DNA of 64,000 nucleotides, from NCBI GenBank assembly GCA_947487155.1, contig CANKVS010000002.1, positions 1 through 64,000 on the forward strand. Reading direction: 5' to 3'. This document shows positions 1 through 7,172 of this stretch, in pieces (position 1 is the first letter of the stretch; each line of letters starts with the position of its first letter). A program made the translations under genes and the position numbers. The DNA is from an uncultured Flaviramulus sp. (GTDB lineage: Bacteria; Bacteroidota; Bacteroidia; Flavobacteriales; Flavobacteriaceae). A model generated the notes under the pieces. The model made no database searches and had not been told where the DNA came from. It saw nothing but the letters and a program-made list of their open reading frames with translations.

Positions 1-384
1 TTAGCGTTTGTTCAAAGCCTGTTTTGGTTTTCTTTTTATAGCTGCCAATATTGGTCATTACTTGTCCCATAGGGCAGAGTAATAGGTGTCTGTTTCTTTA
101 TTGTAGTATAGCTGGTCTGGATGGAAAGGGTCTGGGTGTTTTTTTGTTTGCTTTTGCTCTTTATGGAAGTAATTGTATTTCACAAAAGCATCAATGTTTT
201 TAGATTCTAAATCGGTATAGTTTTCTTCACTCCCATAGCCAGCATCTGCCGTAACGCTCTTAGGTGTTTGCTTATAGCTTTCTATATGGTCGGTCAAATG
301 ATTTTTTAATAGTGCGGTATCTGCTGTGGTTTGTCCTAATGTGTAACTCGTAATGTCTTGATGGTAAGTTTTGAAGACTACTTT
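1..384 (-). pseudogene. IS1182-family transposase remnant (frameshifted, truncated)
   Basis: Leftward remnant of a DDE transposase of the IS1182 type. Reading from 384, the frame gives a segment containing TSYTLGQTTADTALLKNHL, then TADAGYGSEENY and FVKYNYFHKEQK, which I recognise as the conserved C-terminal part of IS1182-family transposases. The frame stops at 58-60. The continuation CPMGQVMTNIGSYKKKTKTG is in a different frame from about position 75 leftward, so a frameshift (two extra bases or one missing) sits at about 70-80. The N-terminal half is missing: a stop lies upstream at 385-387 and the next gene's terminator follows directly. The left end runs out of the window. It is a dead fragment; no terminal inverted repeat was identified. 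Confidence 0.85.
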
Positions 385-423
385 TTATTCATCCCTAAAG
401 TTAAAAACTAACTCTAAAATTCG

Positions 424-453
424 CAAAAAAAAGACTGTCTTTTCAGACAGCCT
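424..453 (-). terminator. Rho-independent terminator of the Pit gene
   Basis: On the minus strand an 8-bp stem (GGCTGTCT / AGACAGTC with one G-U pair) closes a GAAA loop and is followed by eight T. It lies about 20 bases after the stop codon of the phosphate transporter gene. Confidence 0.85.
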
Positions 454-473
454 CTTTGTTTAAAGAAAGAATT

Positions 474-2924
474 TTATTCTTCTCCTGGAGTTATTATTGT
501 CGCAGGTTCTACAGATGCATCATGTGAATTATAATATTCTTCTAACAGATTCATTGTAACAGTTAATAAATCTTTAGTTTCTAATAAAATACTAAAATAC
601 AAGGTTGTGTTTTTTGGACTAGATTCTTCATTTCTAGTACGCTCAACTTGTTTCTGTATTTTTTCAGTAACCAAATTAAAAGTTTCTTTTTTGTTATTTA
701 AAATAGCTCCAATTTGTTCAAAAGACCTAGAATCAAAAGCATCTTTAGTATCGTTAAATAACTTTTCTAAAGCATTATCTATTTCTTTTAATTCTTTTAT
801 TTGATTGAATTTTAACTTTTTATGATTATTGTTAATGTGTTTATGACTCACCTTAGAAATGTATTCTAAAGATTGTGTTAAATCTTGTAAGTATCCTAAA
901 ATATTAATATAGAAGTTACTTGCTCCAATACTCGATTCATCTAAATTTTTAATAAAATAGAAAATGTTATCTCGTAATTCATCTACTTCGTTTGATAATT
1001 TAATAACTTGTTTTTTATTCTTTTTAAGAAGTGATAAGTCTTGTTTTGCAAGACCTTTAATAGCATTAGTGTAAATTCTATTACCACGTTTTACAACATT
1101 AGAAATATTACTAGCACTTTCATGAATTACACCTTGTACAGAACTGCTTTCAGCTTTTGTTAAGCTATCTTCAGCTTTTATTTCTTTTGCTTTTTTATTG
1201 TGTGCAAGGTAATTTCTTAATAGCAATGCAAAAGCAACTACCAGCAATAATGGGAACATTACAGGTAGGTTTAAATTAAGCAGGTAAGCTACTAACGCCG
1301 CAGCAGTAAATGCACTTAACGCGGTAAAAAACCAACCTCCAATAACATTAATTACACCTGCAACTCTATATACGGCACTTTCTGCACCCCAAGCTCTATC
1401 GGCTAGCGAGGTACCCATGGCTACCATAAATGTAACATAAGTTGTAGATAATGGTAAACCGTAAGATGTTGCAATTGAAATTAACACAGCAGCAACCATT
1501 AAGTTAACTGCAGCTCTTACCATATCAAAAGCTGGTAATTCGTGTACTTTATCTTTAGCTAAAGGAATTACAGGAATTTCAAATTGTTGCTCAATTTTAT
1601 CTTGCCATGATTTAGGTAAAATATACGATGACATTTGAGACATAGCCATTGCTGTTCTTACAAAGCCACGCGATAAAAAGTTAGGTTGAAAACGCTCTTT
1701 AGTTTCTCCTTGGCTAGATAGATCTAATGATGTTTTTACAACATTTTTAGCTTTACTAGAAAACCATAAAGTTACTACCATAATTAACCCTGCAAAAATT
1801 AGCAAGTAAGTTGGTGTTGATACTTTTTTTCCAAGACTGTCCATTGGAAAATTCTCAGCAGATAAACCAAGGGTGTTTACAAGAGGATCGCCAAAGTCTA
1901 AAAAGGATTGCCATGCAGCAATTGGTACACCTATAAAGTTTACCAAATCGTTTCCAGCAAAAGCTAATGCTAAAGCAAAGGTTCCAACAATAATAATAAG
2001 TTTATAAATGTTCTTTTTTAATGCTGTAACAAATACATACGATAATAAAGACCAAATAACTAAACTAACGCCTACAATTGGAAGCACGTTTACTTCTAAA
2101 AATCCTCTAAGTGTTAACCCTACAGTACCGTTTTCAGGACTTATTTTAATCAAGTCTTTTTTGTCTTTAGTAAGTTCTTTTATGCTTTCGTATGTACTGC
2201 CAAAATAATTATTTGCCCAGTCTAAAATACCTTCTGCAGATCCATTATATAACACATCTACAATTGATTTTGCATAGTTAGTACCTTTAATCCCCTTCAT
2301 GAAGATGAAATACGTAATTGCAGTTAAAGCAATACCACCAAATAAGGCGCCTACCCATTTTGCTTTTTGCTCAAAGTTATAAGATAGTAATAGTCTTGTA
2401 ACCCATTGTATTATTGCACCAATGGAGAATGCGACGACAACAGAGAGCAGTATGCCGAATATAATTTTTGTGGCCGTAGACGTATTTATATAGGTTACTA
2501 AGTCTGAAAAAGTTCTAGTACCATCATCAGCATAAATTTTAATTAATGCTATAGAAACTGCGGCACCTAATAATTCAAATACAATAGAAACTGTAGTCGA
2601 TGTAGGCATTCCAACAGTATTGAAAAAATCGAGTAATAAAATGTCTGTAATCATTACTGCCATGAAAATAATCATGATTTCATCAAACATAAATTCTCCA
2701 GGATTAAAAATACCTTTACGAGCTACCTCCATTAATCCACTAGAAAAAATGGCGCCTACTGCAACACCCAAACTAGCAACAATCATTATAGTTTTAAATG
2801 AAATTGCTTTAGAGCCAATAGCCGAGTTTAAAAAATTTACGGCATCGTTACTTACTCCAACAACCAAATCAGCAATGGCTAAAATGGCAAGAGCAATAAT
2901 CATGTATAAGTATATATTTTCCAT
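474..2924 (-). CDS. Inorganic phosphate transporter, Pit family, with long cytoplasmic C-terminal region
   Basis: 816 aa. A low-affinity phosphate permease of the PHO4/Pit family that moves phosphate across the inner membrane using a cation gradient. Two family signatures are visible: GVSNDAVNF near residue 23 and AGNDLVNFIG in the second half, the paired repeats of this fold. About ten or more hydrophobic segments fill residues 1-580. The last ~220 residues are charged and helical with coiled-coil character (KKNKKQVIKLSNEVDELRDN), resembling a PhoU-like regulatory domain; this long form is common in Bacteroidota. The start is ATG at 2922-2924. The gene lies 69 bases after the porin gene and is very probably co-transcribed with it, giving one outer- and inner-membrane phosphate route. 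Confidence 0.92.
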   Translation of the reverse strand: MENIYLYMIIALAILAIADLVVGVSNDAVNFLNSAIGSKAISFKTIMIVASLGVAVGAIFSSGLMEVARKGIFNPGEFMFDEIMIIFMAVMITDILLLDFFNTVGMPTSTTVSIVFELLGAAVSIALIKIYADDGTRTFSDLVTYINTSTATKIIFGILLSVVVAFSIGAIIQWVTRLLLSYNFEQKAKWVGALFGGIALTAITYFIFMKGIKGTNYAKSIVDVLYNGSAEGILDWANNYFGSTYESIKELTKDKKDLIKISPENGTVGLTLRGFLEVNVLPIVGVSLVIWSLLSYVFVTALKKNIYKLIIIVGTFALALAFAGNDLVNFIGVPIAAWQSFLDFGDPLVNTLGLSAENFPMDSLGKKVSTPTYLLIFAGLIMVVTLWFSSKAKNVVKTSLDLSSQGETKERFQPNFLSRGFVRTAMAMSQMSSYILPKSWQDKIEQQFEIPVIPLAKDKVHELPAFDMVRAAVNLMVAAVLISIATSYGLPLSTTYVTFMVAMGTSLADRAWGAESAVYRVAGVINVIGGWFFTALSAFTAAALVAYLLNLNLPVMFPLLLVVAFALLLRNYLAHNKKAKEIKAEDSLTKAESSSVQGVIHESASNISNVVKRGNRIYTNAIKGLAKQDLSLLKKNKKQVIKLSNEVDELRDNIFYFIKNLDESSIGASNFYINILGYLQDLTQSLEYISKVSHKHINNNHKKLKFNQIKELKEIDNALEKLFNDTKDAFDSRSFEQIGAILNNKKETFNLVTEKIQKQVERTRNEESSPKNTTLYFSILLETKDLLTVTMNLLEEYYNSHDASVEPATIITPGEE

Positions 2925-2993
2925 AATTTAATTAAAAAAAGTTTGTAAATATCTTTAGTATTTTCGGTTAGTATGTTACCTAATTGTTATTTT

Positions 2994-4184
2994 TTAAAAA
3001 TGAATATCGAATTGTAATCGCCACATGAGTTCGTTATTTCCGTTTTTAACGTCTAAGTGACTAATATCTGTTTGTACTTTTAAACTGTGTCCAACAATAT
3101 ATTTTGATACGCCTAAAGTATATTGGCTTTCAGGATTTTTACCTGTAATTACTTCGTTTAATTCTATGTTAGTATAACGTCCAGAAATTTCCCAATCGTT
3201 TTTACATAAAATACCCGTTTGTAGGTTTAAACCTTTACCAACCTGTACTTCGTCTCCTGTTAATGAGCCATCAGAGTTTTTTGCACATGGGTCTTTGGCG
3301 TCTCTATCGGCATATTCTGCCATAAAAGAAAATCCTTTGTATTTAAACATGGCATCAACAAAAAGTGTATTGATGTTCGTTTCGAAAAACCCTGTATCTG
3401 TAACCATATACGACCCTTGGTTACTTCTGTTTTTAACAGCATTGTTGTTGTGGTCGTAACTTACGCCTACTGCTAATTTTGGTGTTTGTTCTCTTTTTAA
3501 ATCAGAACCTTTATAATCGCCTTTACTTGCAAAGTTTCCGAAAGGGAATAACTCAACACGACCAGTATATTGGTAGCCTCCTAAGTTTCCTGTTGTTACA
3601 TTTCTACCTTCACCTTGTGCAATAGAAAATATTTCTTTTACAATGAATGTGTCTGAAAGGTTAAACTTATGTCTTAATTGAATGCCAAAATCTCTATCAA
3701 TATTAAATCTGTTATTTAAAAGCGAACGATCTACTTGTTGTAGGTTTGCTGAAGATACAACACGCTCTCTGTTACCTGGAAGTTTGGTTTGACCAAACCA
3801 AAGCTCAAAACCAGGAGCAAAATTCCATTTCATTACGGCATCTAAAATATACCTAGGGGCATTACTTGTAAACGCTGAAGCACCCGAAATATCTCTGTTA
3901 GATAAACCAAGCTCTAATTTATATTTAAGTTTTGGTGTAAATGCATAACCATCAAATTTTAAACGGGCACGTCTTACTAAAAAGTTAGATTCGTTACTCG
4001 CACCATCTTCCCAATTAGAAATTGCTAAAAATTGCATTCTAGCTCCAATTTTCATAGTCCAAGTGCTATCTTGACCTACAAGATTGAATAATCCTTTTCC
4101 AAATTTTGGAGATTTAGTTTCTTGTGCGTTTAAAGCTGAAATAGCAAATAATACAATTGCTACTAGAGTAAATTTAAGTTTCAT
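2994..4184 (-). CDS. Phosphate-selective porin OprO/OprP-type
   Basis: 396 aa from the chosen start. An outer-membrane beta-barrel of the OprO/OprP family (pfam Porin_O_P type), expected to let phosphate or polyphosphate through the outer membrane. A signal peptide (MKLKFTLVAIVLFAISALNAQ) is followed by mature sequence containing GARMQFLAISNWEDG and RRARLKFDGYAF, typical of the family, and by alternating polar/hydrophobic strands; the chain ends in FDIHF. A longer frame opens with TTG at 4211, but the ATG at 4184 gives the clean signal peptide and is preferred. It is first in an operon with the Pit transporter. Upstream there is a repeat array resembling a Pho box (4223-4250), which suggests phosphate control. 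Confidence 0.9.
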   Translation of the reverse strand: MKLKFTLVAIVLFAISALNAQETKSPKFGKGLFNLVGQDSTWTMKIGARMQFLAISNWEDGASNESNFLVRRARLKFDGYAFTPKLKYKLELGLSNRDISGASAFTSNAPRYILDAVMKWNFAPGFELWFGQTKLPGNRERVVSSANLQQVDRSLLNNRFNIDRDFGIQLRHKFNLSDTFIVKEIFSIAQGEGRNVTTGNLGGYQYTGRVELFPFGNFASKGDYKGSDLKREQTPKLAVGVSYDHNNNAVKNRSNQGSYMVTDTGFFETNINTLFVDAMFKYKGFSFMAEYADRDAKDPCAKNSDGSLTGDEVQVGKGLNLQTGILCKNDWEISGRYTNIELNEVITGKNPESQYTLGVSKYIVGHSLKVQTDISHLDVKNGNNELMWRLQFDIHF

Positions 4185-4208
4185 TATAATTTTTAGTTTT
4201 TGTCGCTG

Positions 4209-4250
4209 CAAATAACTAAAACCAATGTTAACTTAATGTTTCCTAATGAT
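4209..4250 (-). promoter_or_regulatory. Candidate Pho-type box and -7 element of the porin promoter
   Basis: On the plus strand CAATGTT (4223-4229) and TAATGTT (4234-4240) are 11 bp apart; a third copy, TAATGAT (4244-4250), follows at 10 bp. On the minus strand a weak -7 sequence (TAGTTATTTG, 4218-4209) lies just downstream, 26-35 bases before the porin ATG. The repeats read opposite to the direction of porin transcription. Confidence 0.5.
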
Positions 4251-4261
4251 TAATTTTTAAC

Positions 4262-4292
4262 TAAAAAAAGGCTGCCTTGGCCAAGGCAGCCT
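4262..4292 (-). terminator. Perfect 24-bp palindrome with a T-tract on the minus strand
   Basis: Positions 4269-4292 are a perfect palindrome (arm AGGCTGCCTTGG). On the minus strand it folds to a 10-bp stem with a GGCC loop followed by a run of T, so it should stop leftward transcription just before the porin promoter. No annotated leftward gene ends here. It may end a small RNA starting near 4365 (a weak CATATTTG -7 sequence is at 4378-4371) or insulate the porin operon. Confidence 0.65.
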
Positions 4293-4483
4293 AATTAGAA
4301 ATCATAATAATGTAGTCGACAAAAACTAATAGATTATATGAAATACTAACTGTTTTGTCTTAAGACATTACAAATATGATTGTTTAAGTTAATATAAATG
4401 TAACCTTTATATTAAGGAATTATTAAGCTTTTAATGTTAAATGTGTATGTGTTAAAACGTTGTAAAAAAGAGTGTTATGTGTC

Positions 4484-4541
4484 TAATGTTAATTTAATGT
4501 TATGTAAGTGTTGCTTTAATGTTATCTAAATTATATCTTTG
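4484..4541 (+). promoter_or_regulatory. Four 11-bp-phased heptamers plus -7 box (Pho-box-like promoter)
   Basis: TAATGTT at 4484-4490, TAATGTT at 4495-4501, AAGTGTT at 4506-4512 and TAATGTT at 4517-4523 are each exactly 11 bp apart. A perfect Bacteroidota -7 element (TATCTTTG, 4534-4541) starts 10 bp after the last repeat, and no -33 TTTG is present. This is the layout of activator-dependent PhoB promoters: 7-bp direct repeats with 4-bp spacers replacing the -35 region. The identity of the regulator is inferred. Confidence 0.6.
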
Positions 4542-4565
4542 GGATATAATGTTAAACCCATAATT

Positions 4566-4919
4566 ATGAAGAACACATTTTTTGTATTTGCCTTTTTAAT
4601 TACTGTGGTATCTTTTGCTCAGCAAAAGAGAGATTTAAAACTTAATAAAGACACAAACTTAATTGAAGTTGTTTATTATCATGACAATGGTGAAGTAAGT
4701 CAAACAGGGACTTACACAGCAGATGGTAAATTACATGGTGAGTGGTTAAGCTTTAACACAGCAGGCAAAAAAGTAGTTTCTGCAAATTATGATAATGGTA
4801 AGAAAGTCGGCAAATGGTTTTACTGGACTAAAGAAACAGTAAAAGAAGTAGATTATAGTGCTAATACTATAGCTAGTTTAAAAGAATCTGAAATTGATAA
4901 AACCAATTTAGGATTTTAA
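4566..4919 (+). CDS. Small secreted MORN-repeat / YwqK-like protein
   Basis: 117 aa from the ATG at 4566 (a longer frame exists upstream, but this start gives the signal peptide MKNTFFVFAFLITVVSFAQ). The mature part carries YwqK/MORN-type repeats: YYHDNGEVSQTGTY, DGKLHGEWLSFNTAGKK and YDNGKKVGKWFYW. Such repeats are often annotated as a toxin-antitoxin YwqK antitoxin, but here the protein is exported and there is no toxin partner, so that name is not supported. The exact function is unknown. Its promoter has the clearest Pho-box-like array in the window, and it is divergent from the phosphate porin and Pit genes, so a role under phosphate limitation is a reasonable inference. Confidence 0.75.
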   Translation: MKNTFFVFAFLITVVSFAQQKRDLKLNKDTNLIEVVYYHDNGEVSQTGTYTADGKLHGEWLSFNTAGKKVVSANYDNGKKVGKWFYWTKETVKEVDYSANTIASLKESEIDKTNLGF

Positions 4920-4938
4920 ACGAAAAGTATATTAAGTG

Positions 4939-4970
4939 AAAAAGCATCCTAATTTTTAGGATGCTTTTTT
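4939..4970 (+). terminator. Terminator between convergent genes
   Basis: An AAGCATCCTAA / TTAGGATGCTT stem with a short T loop is followed by T6 on the plus strand. The minus strand also ends in T5, so it probably serves both the YwqK-like gene and the convergent lipoprotein gene. Confidence 0.85.
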
Positions 4971-5004
4971 ATGAATTCAAATTTTGTTACAACTTAATTC
5001 TTGT

Positions 5005-7044
5005 TTACAAGTTTGCATTTTTCCAAGTCCATCCAGAAATATCTAATGCTGTTGCATCTTTTCCTGAATTTAAAGTGTATTTTTTTGTTTCTCCAGAAAT
5101 TAGAGTAGCGTCTGCATTTGCGCCTTCAATTTGAACATTAGCTAATGCTCCACCATCTTTCATATCTATATCTACATCGTAACCAGTTAAGTGTAAACCA
5201 GTAATAGTTCCACCAGATTGTTTTTTGAATTGTAAAGCTGTTCCTCCAACAGTAGATATTGCAGTAACATTGTTGAATTTTGGGTTTCCGTTATCTTTAT
5301 CACCTTCAAATACGGTTGAGAAACCAGCAACAGTATGAGAAATATAAACGTTGGTAATGGTTCCGTTCCATCCTTCTGTCCAGTCGATAGAATCATCGTC
5401 GTTATTCTCTAAATATAAGTTAGATGCAGAAACTGTACCACCAAAAAATTCGACACCGTCATCAGATCCATTTATTACAGAAACATTTTCTATAGTTGTA
5501 GCTGAACCAACAGCATATAAAGAAAGACCATTATATTGAGACTCAGAGTTAATTTGAGCACCAGTACCCTTAAGAACTAAGTACGCTATAGAACCAGAAT
5601 TATCGTTATCTTGAATTCCGCCATAAACAAAACCTCCTACTTCGGCAATAGCACCAACACCAGCTGTAGTTGTTGCGTTTCCACAGATTGTTAAACCGCC
5701 CCAGTCTCCACCTTGTGCATTTGCAGATGCCATTACAACAGGATTAGATGCTGTACCTTGAATATCTATTTCTCCACCTTGTAAAACGGCAATGTAAACC
5801 CCAGTACCACCATCTCTTGCTGTAATTTTTGTTCCTGCTGGAATAGTTAACTTACCACTATTTTGAACAATATAAGAGGAGTTAAGTATATAATTTACTG
5901 AAGCGTCTAAAGTAACATTACCAGTAACAGCACCCTGTAAAATACTAGTCTCGAATGATAAATTTGAATCTACCCAATCAAAATATGAAGCATCTACAGT
6001 AGGTACGACAGAAGTGTTTAAAGCATAAAAATAATTACCAGTTTCTACTTGTTTTTCTGGAGTAGCAAAAGCAACAGGAGTGTAACCATCATTAAAAACA
6101 ACATTTGCAGTATTGCCACCATCTTTCATATCTAAATCGGTATCATAACCACTTAAAGATAAGCCAGTAATAGTTCCACCAGATTGTTTTTTGAATTGTA
6201 AAGCCGTCCCTCCAACAGTAGATATTGCAGTAATATTGTTGAATTTTGGGTTTCCGTTGTCTTTATCGCCTTCAAACACGGTTGAGAAGCCAGCAACGGT
6301 ATGCGAGATATAAGCGTTGGTAATGGTTCCGTTCCATCCTTCAGTCCAGTCGATAGCATCATCGTCATTGTTTTCTAAATATAAGTTAGAAACAGAAACT
6401 GTACCACCAAAAAATTCTACGCCATCATCAGATCCATTTATTACAGCTATATTGTCTACTAGTGTACTAGAACCCACAGCGTAGAAAGAAATACCATTAT
6501 ATTGAGAATCGGTATTAATTTGAGCACCTGTACCAACAATTTGTAAGTATCGTATAATACCAGAACTATCAGTATCATCAGTACCTCCATAAATGAAACC
6601 GCCAACTTCTGCTTGGGCATCTACGCCAGCACTGGTAGTTGCGTTTCCACACAAGGTTAAACCACCCCAATCTCCAGGATTTCCATTAACGGAAGACATT
6701 ATAACGGGGTTGCTAGCATTACCGTTTATGTTAATTTCTCCGCCTTTTAAAACAGCAATATAAACATCTGTACCACCATTGTCAGCTATAATTTTGGTTC
6801 CTGCAGGAATACTTAATGTACCACCGTTAGCTATAATAAACTGCCCTGTTAAATTATAAACTGTTGAAGCATTAAGGGCGTAGCTTTCTTCTAAAATTCC
6901 ATTTAAAACACCAGCATCTATGTTTTCAATAGTTTCTGTTTTAGAAACAATTATTGGATCTGGATCATCAGAACTACAACTTGTTAAATTAATAGCCGTA
7001 AATACTAAGGCTATACTTAATAATTTTAAAGATAATTTTTTCAT
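5005..7044 (-). CDS. Tandemly duplicated beta-helix-like surface lipoprotein
   Basis: 679 aa. The lipobox LTSC places the lipidated Cys at residue 23. The rest is two ~310-residue copies of one unit (about residues 45-335 and 370-665). Each runs from an N-L/I-A-G-T-K-I segment through GDWGGLT, EVGGFIYGG or EVGGFVYGG, GSDDGVEFFGGTVS and WNGTITN to FEGDKDNGNPKFNN and GGTALQFKKQSGG. The short-strand, Asn/Gly-rich pattern suggests a right-handed beta-helix. Parts of the two copies are close to identical at DNA level (5187-5396 and 6153-6368), so the duplication is recent or kept homogeneous. The receptor gene lies 128 bases upstream, so the pair probably acts as an outer-membrane uptake unit. The substrate is unknown. 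Database names such as multidrug transporter for relatives have no basis in the sequence. Confidence 0.75.
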   Translation of the reverse strand: MKKLSLKLLSIALVFTAINLTSCSSDDPDPIIVSKTETIENIDAGVLNGILEESYALNASTVYNLTGQFIIANGGTLSIPAGTKIIADNGGTDVYIAVLKGGEININGNASNPVIMSSVNGNPGDWGGLTLCGNATTSAGVDAQAEVGGFIYGGTDDTDSSGIIRYLQIVGTGAQINTDSQYNGISFYAVGSSTLVDNIAVINGSDDGVEFFGGTVSVSNLYLENNDDDAIDWTEGWNGTITNAYISHTVAGFSTVFEGDKDNGNPKFNNITAISTVGGTALQFKKQSGGTITGLSLSGYDTDLDMKDGGNTANVVFNDGYTPVAFATPEKQVETGNYFYALNTSVVPTVDASYFDWVDSNLSFETSILQGAVTGNVTLDASVNYILNSSYIVQNSGKLTIPAGTKITARDGGTGVYIAVLQGGEIDIQGTASNPVVMASANAQGGDWGGLTICGNATTTAGVGAIAEVGGFVYGGIQDNDNSGSIAYLVLKGTGAQINSESQYNGLSLYAVGSATTIENVSVINGSDDGVEFFGGTVSASNLYLENNDDDSIDWTEGWNGTITNVYISHTVAGFSTVFEGDKDNGNPKFNNVTAISTVGGTALQFKKQSGGTITGLHLTGYDVDIDMKDGGALANVQIEGANADATLISGETKKYTLNSGKDATALDISGWTWKNANL

Positions 7045-7152
7045 TTTTAAATTTTGTTATTTTTAATTCTTAGTACAAAGAAAATTTATTGACTTTTCTT
7101 CTTCTTTATTAGAATATTAAACATAAGTTACTTTTACTCGTTGAGAACTCAC

Positions 7153-7170
7153 ATTTGTTACCTTAGTGTT
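7153..7170 (-). promoter_or_regulatory. Weak 11-bp-phased heptamer pair before the lipoprotein gene
   Basis: ATTTGTT (7153-7159) and TAGTGTT (7164-7170) are 11 bp apart on the plus strand, directly after the receptor stop codon and about 110 bases before the lipoprotein ATG. It is a degenerate match to the TAATGTT repeats elsewhere in this region. Confidence 0.25.
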
Positions 7171-7172
7171 AA

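Noticed and set aside
607-2931. Several plus-strand frames inside the Pit transporter gene
   Set aside because: They lie antisense to a strong gene, have no signal or motif, and reflect A/T-rich composition.
4566-4919. Antitoxin of a toxin-antitoxin system
   Set aside because: YwqK-type naming is automatic; the protein has a signal peptide and no toxin gene is adjacent.
5187-6368. Repeated minus-strand frames of ~70 aa inside the lipoprotein gene
   Set aside because: They are the same alternative frame of the two duplicated halves; shadow frames and not separate genes.
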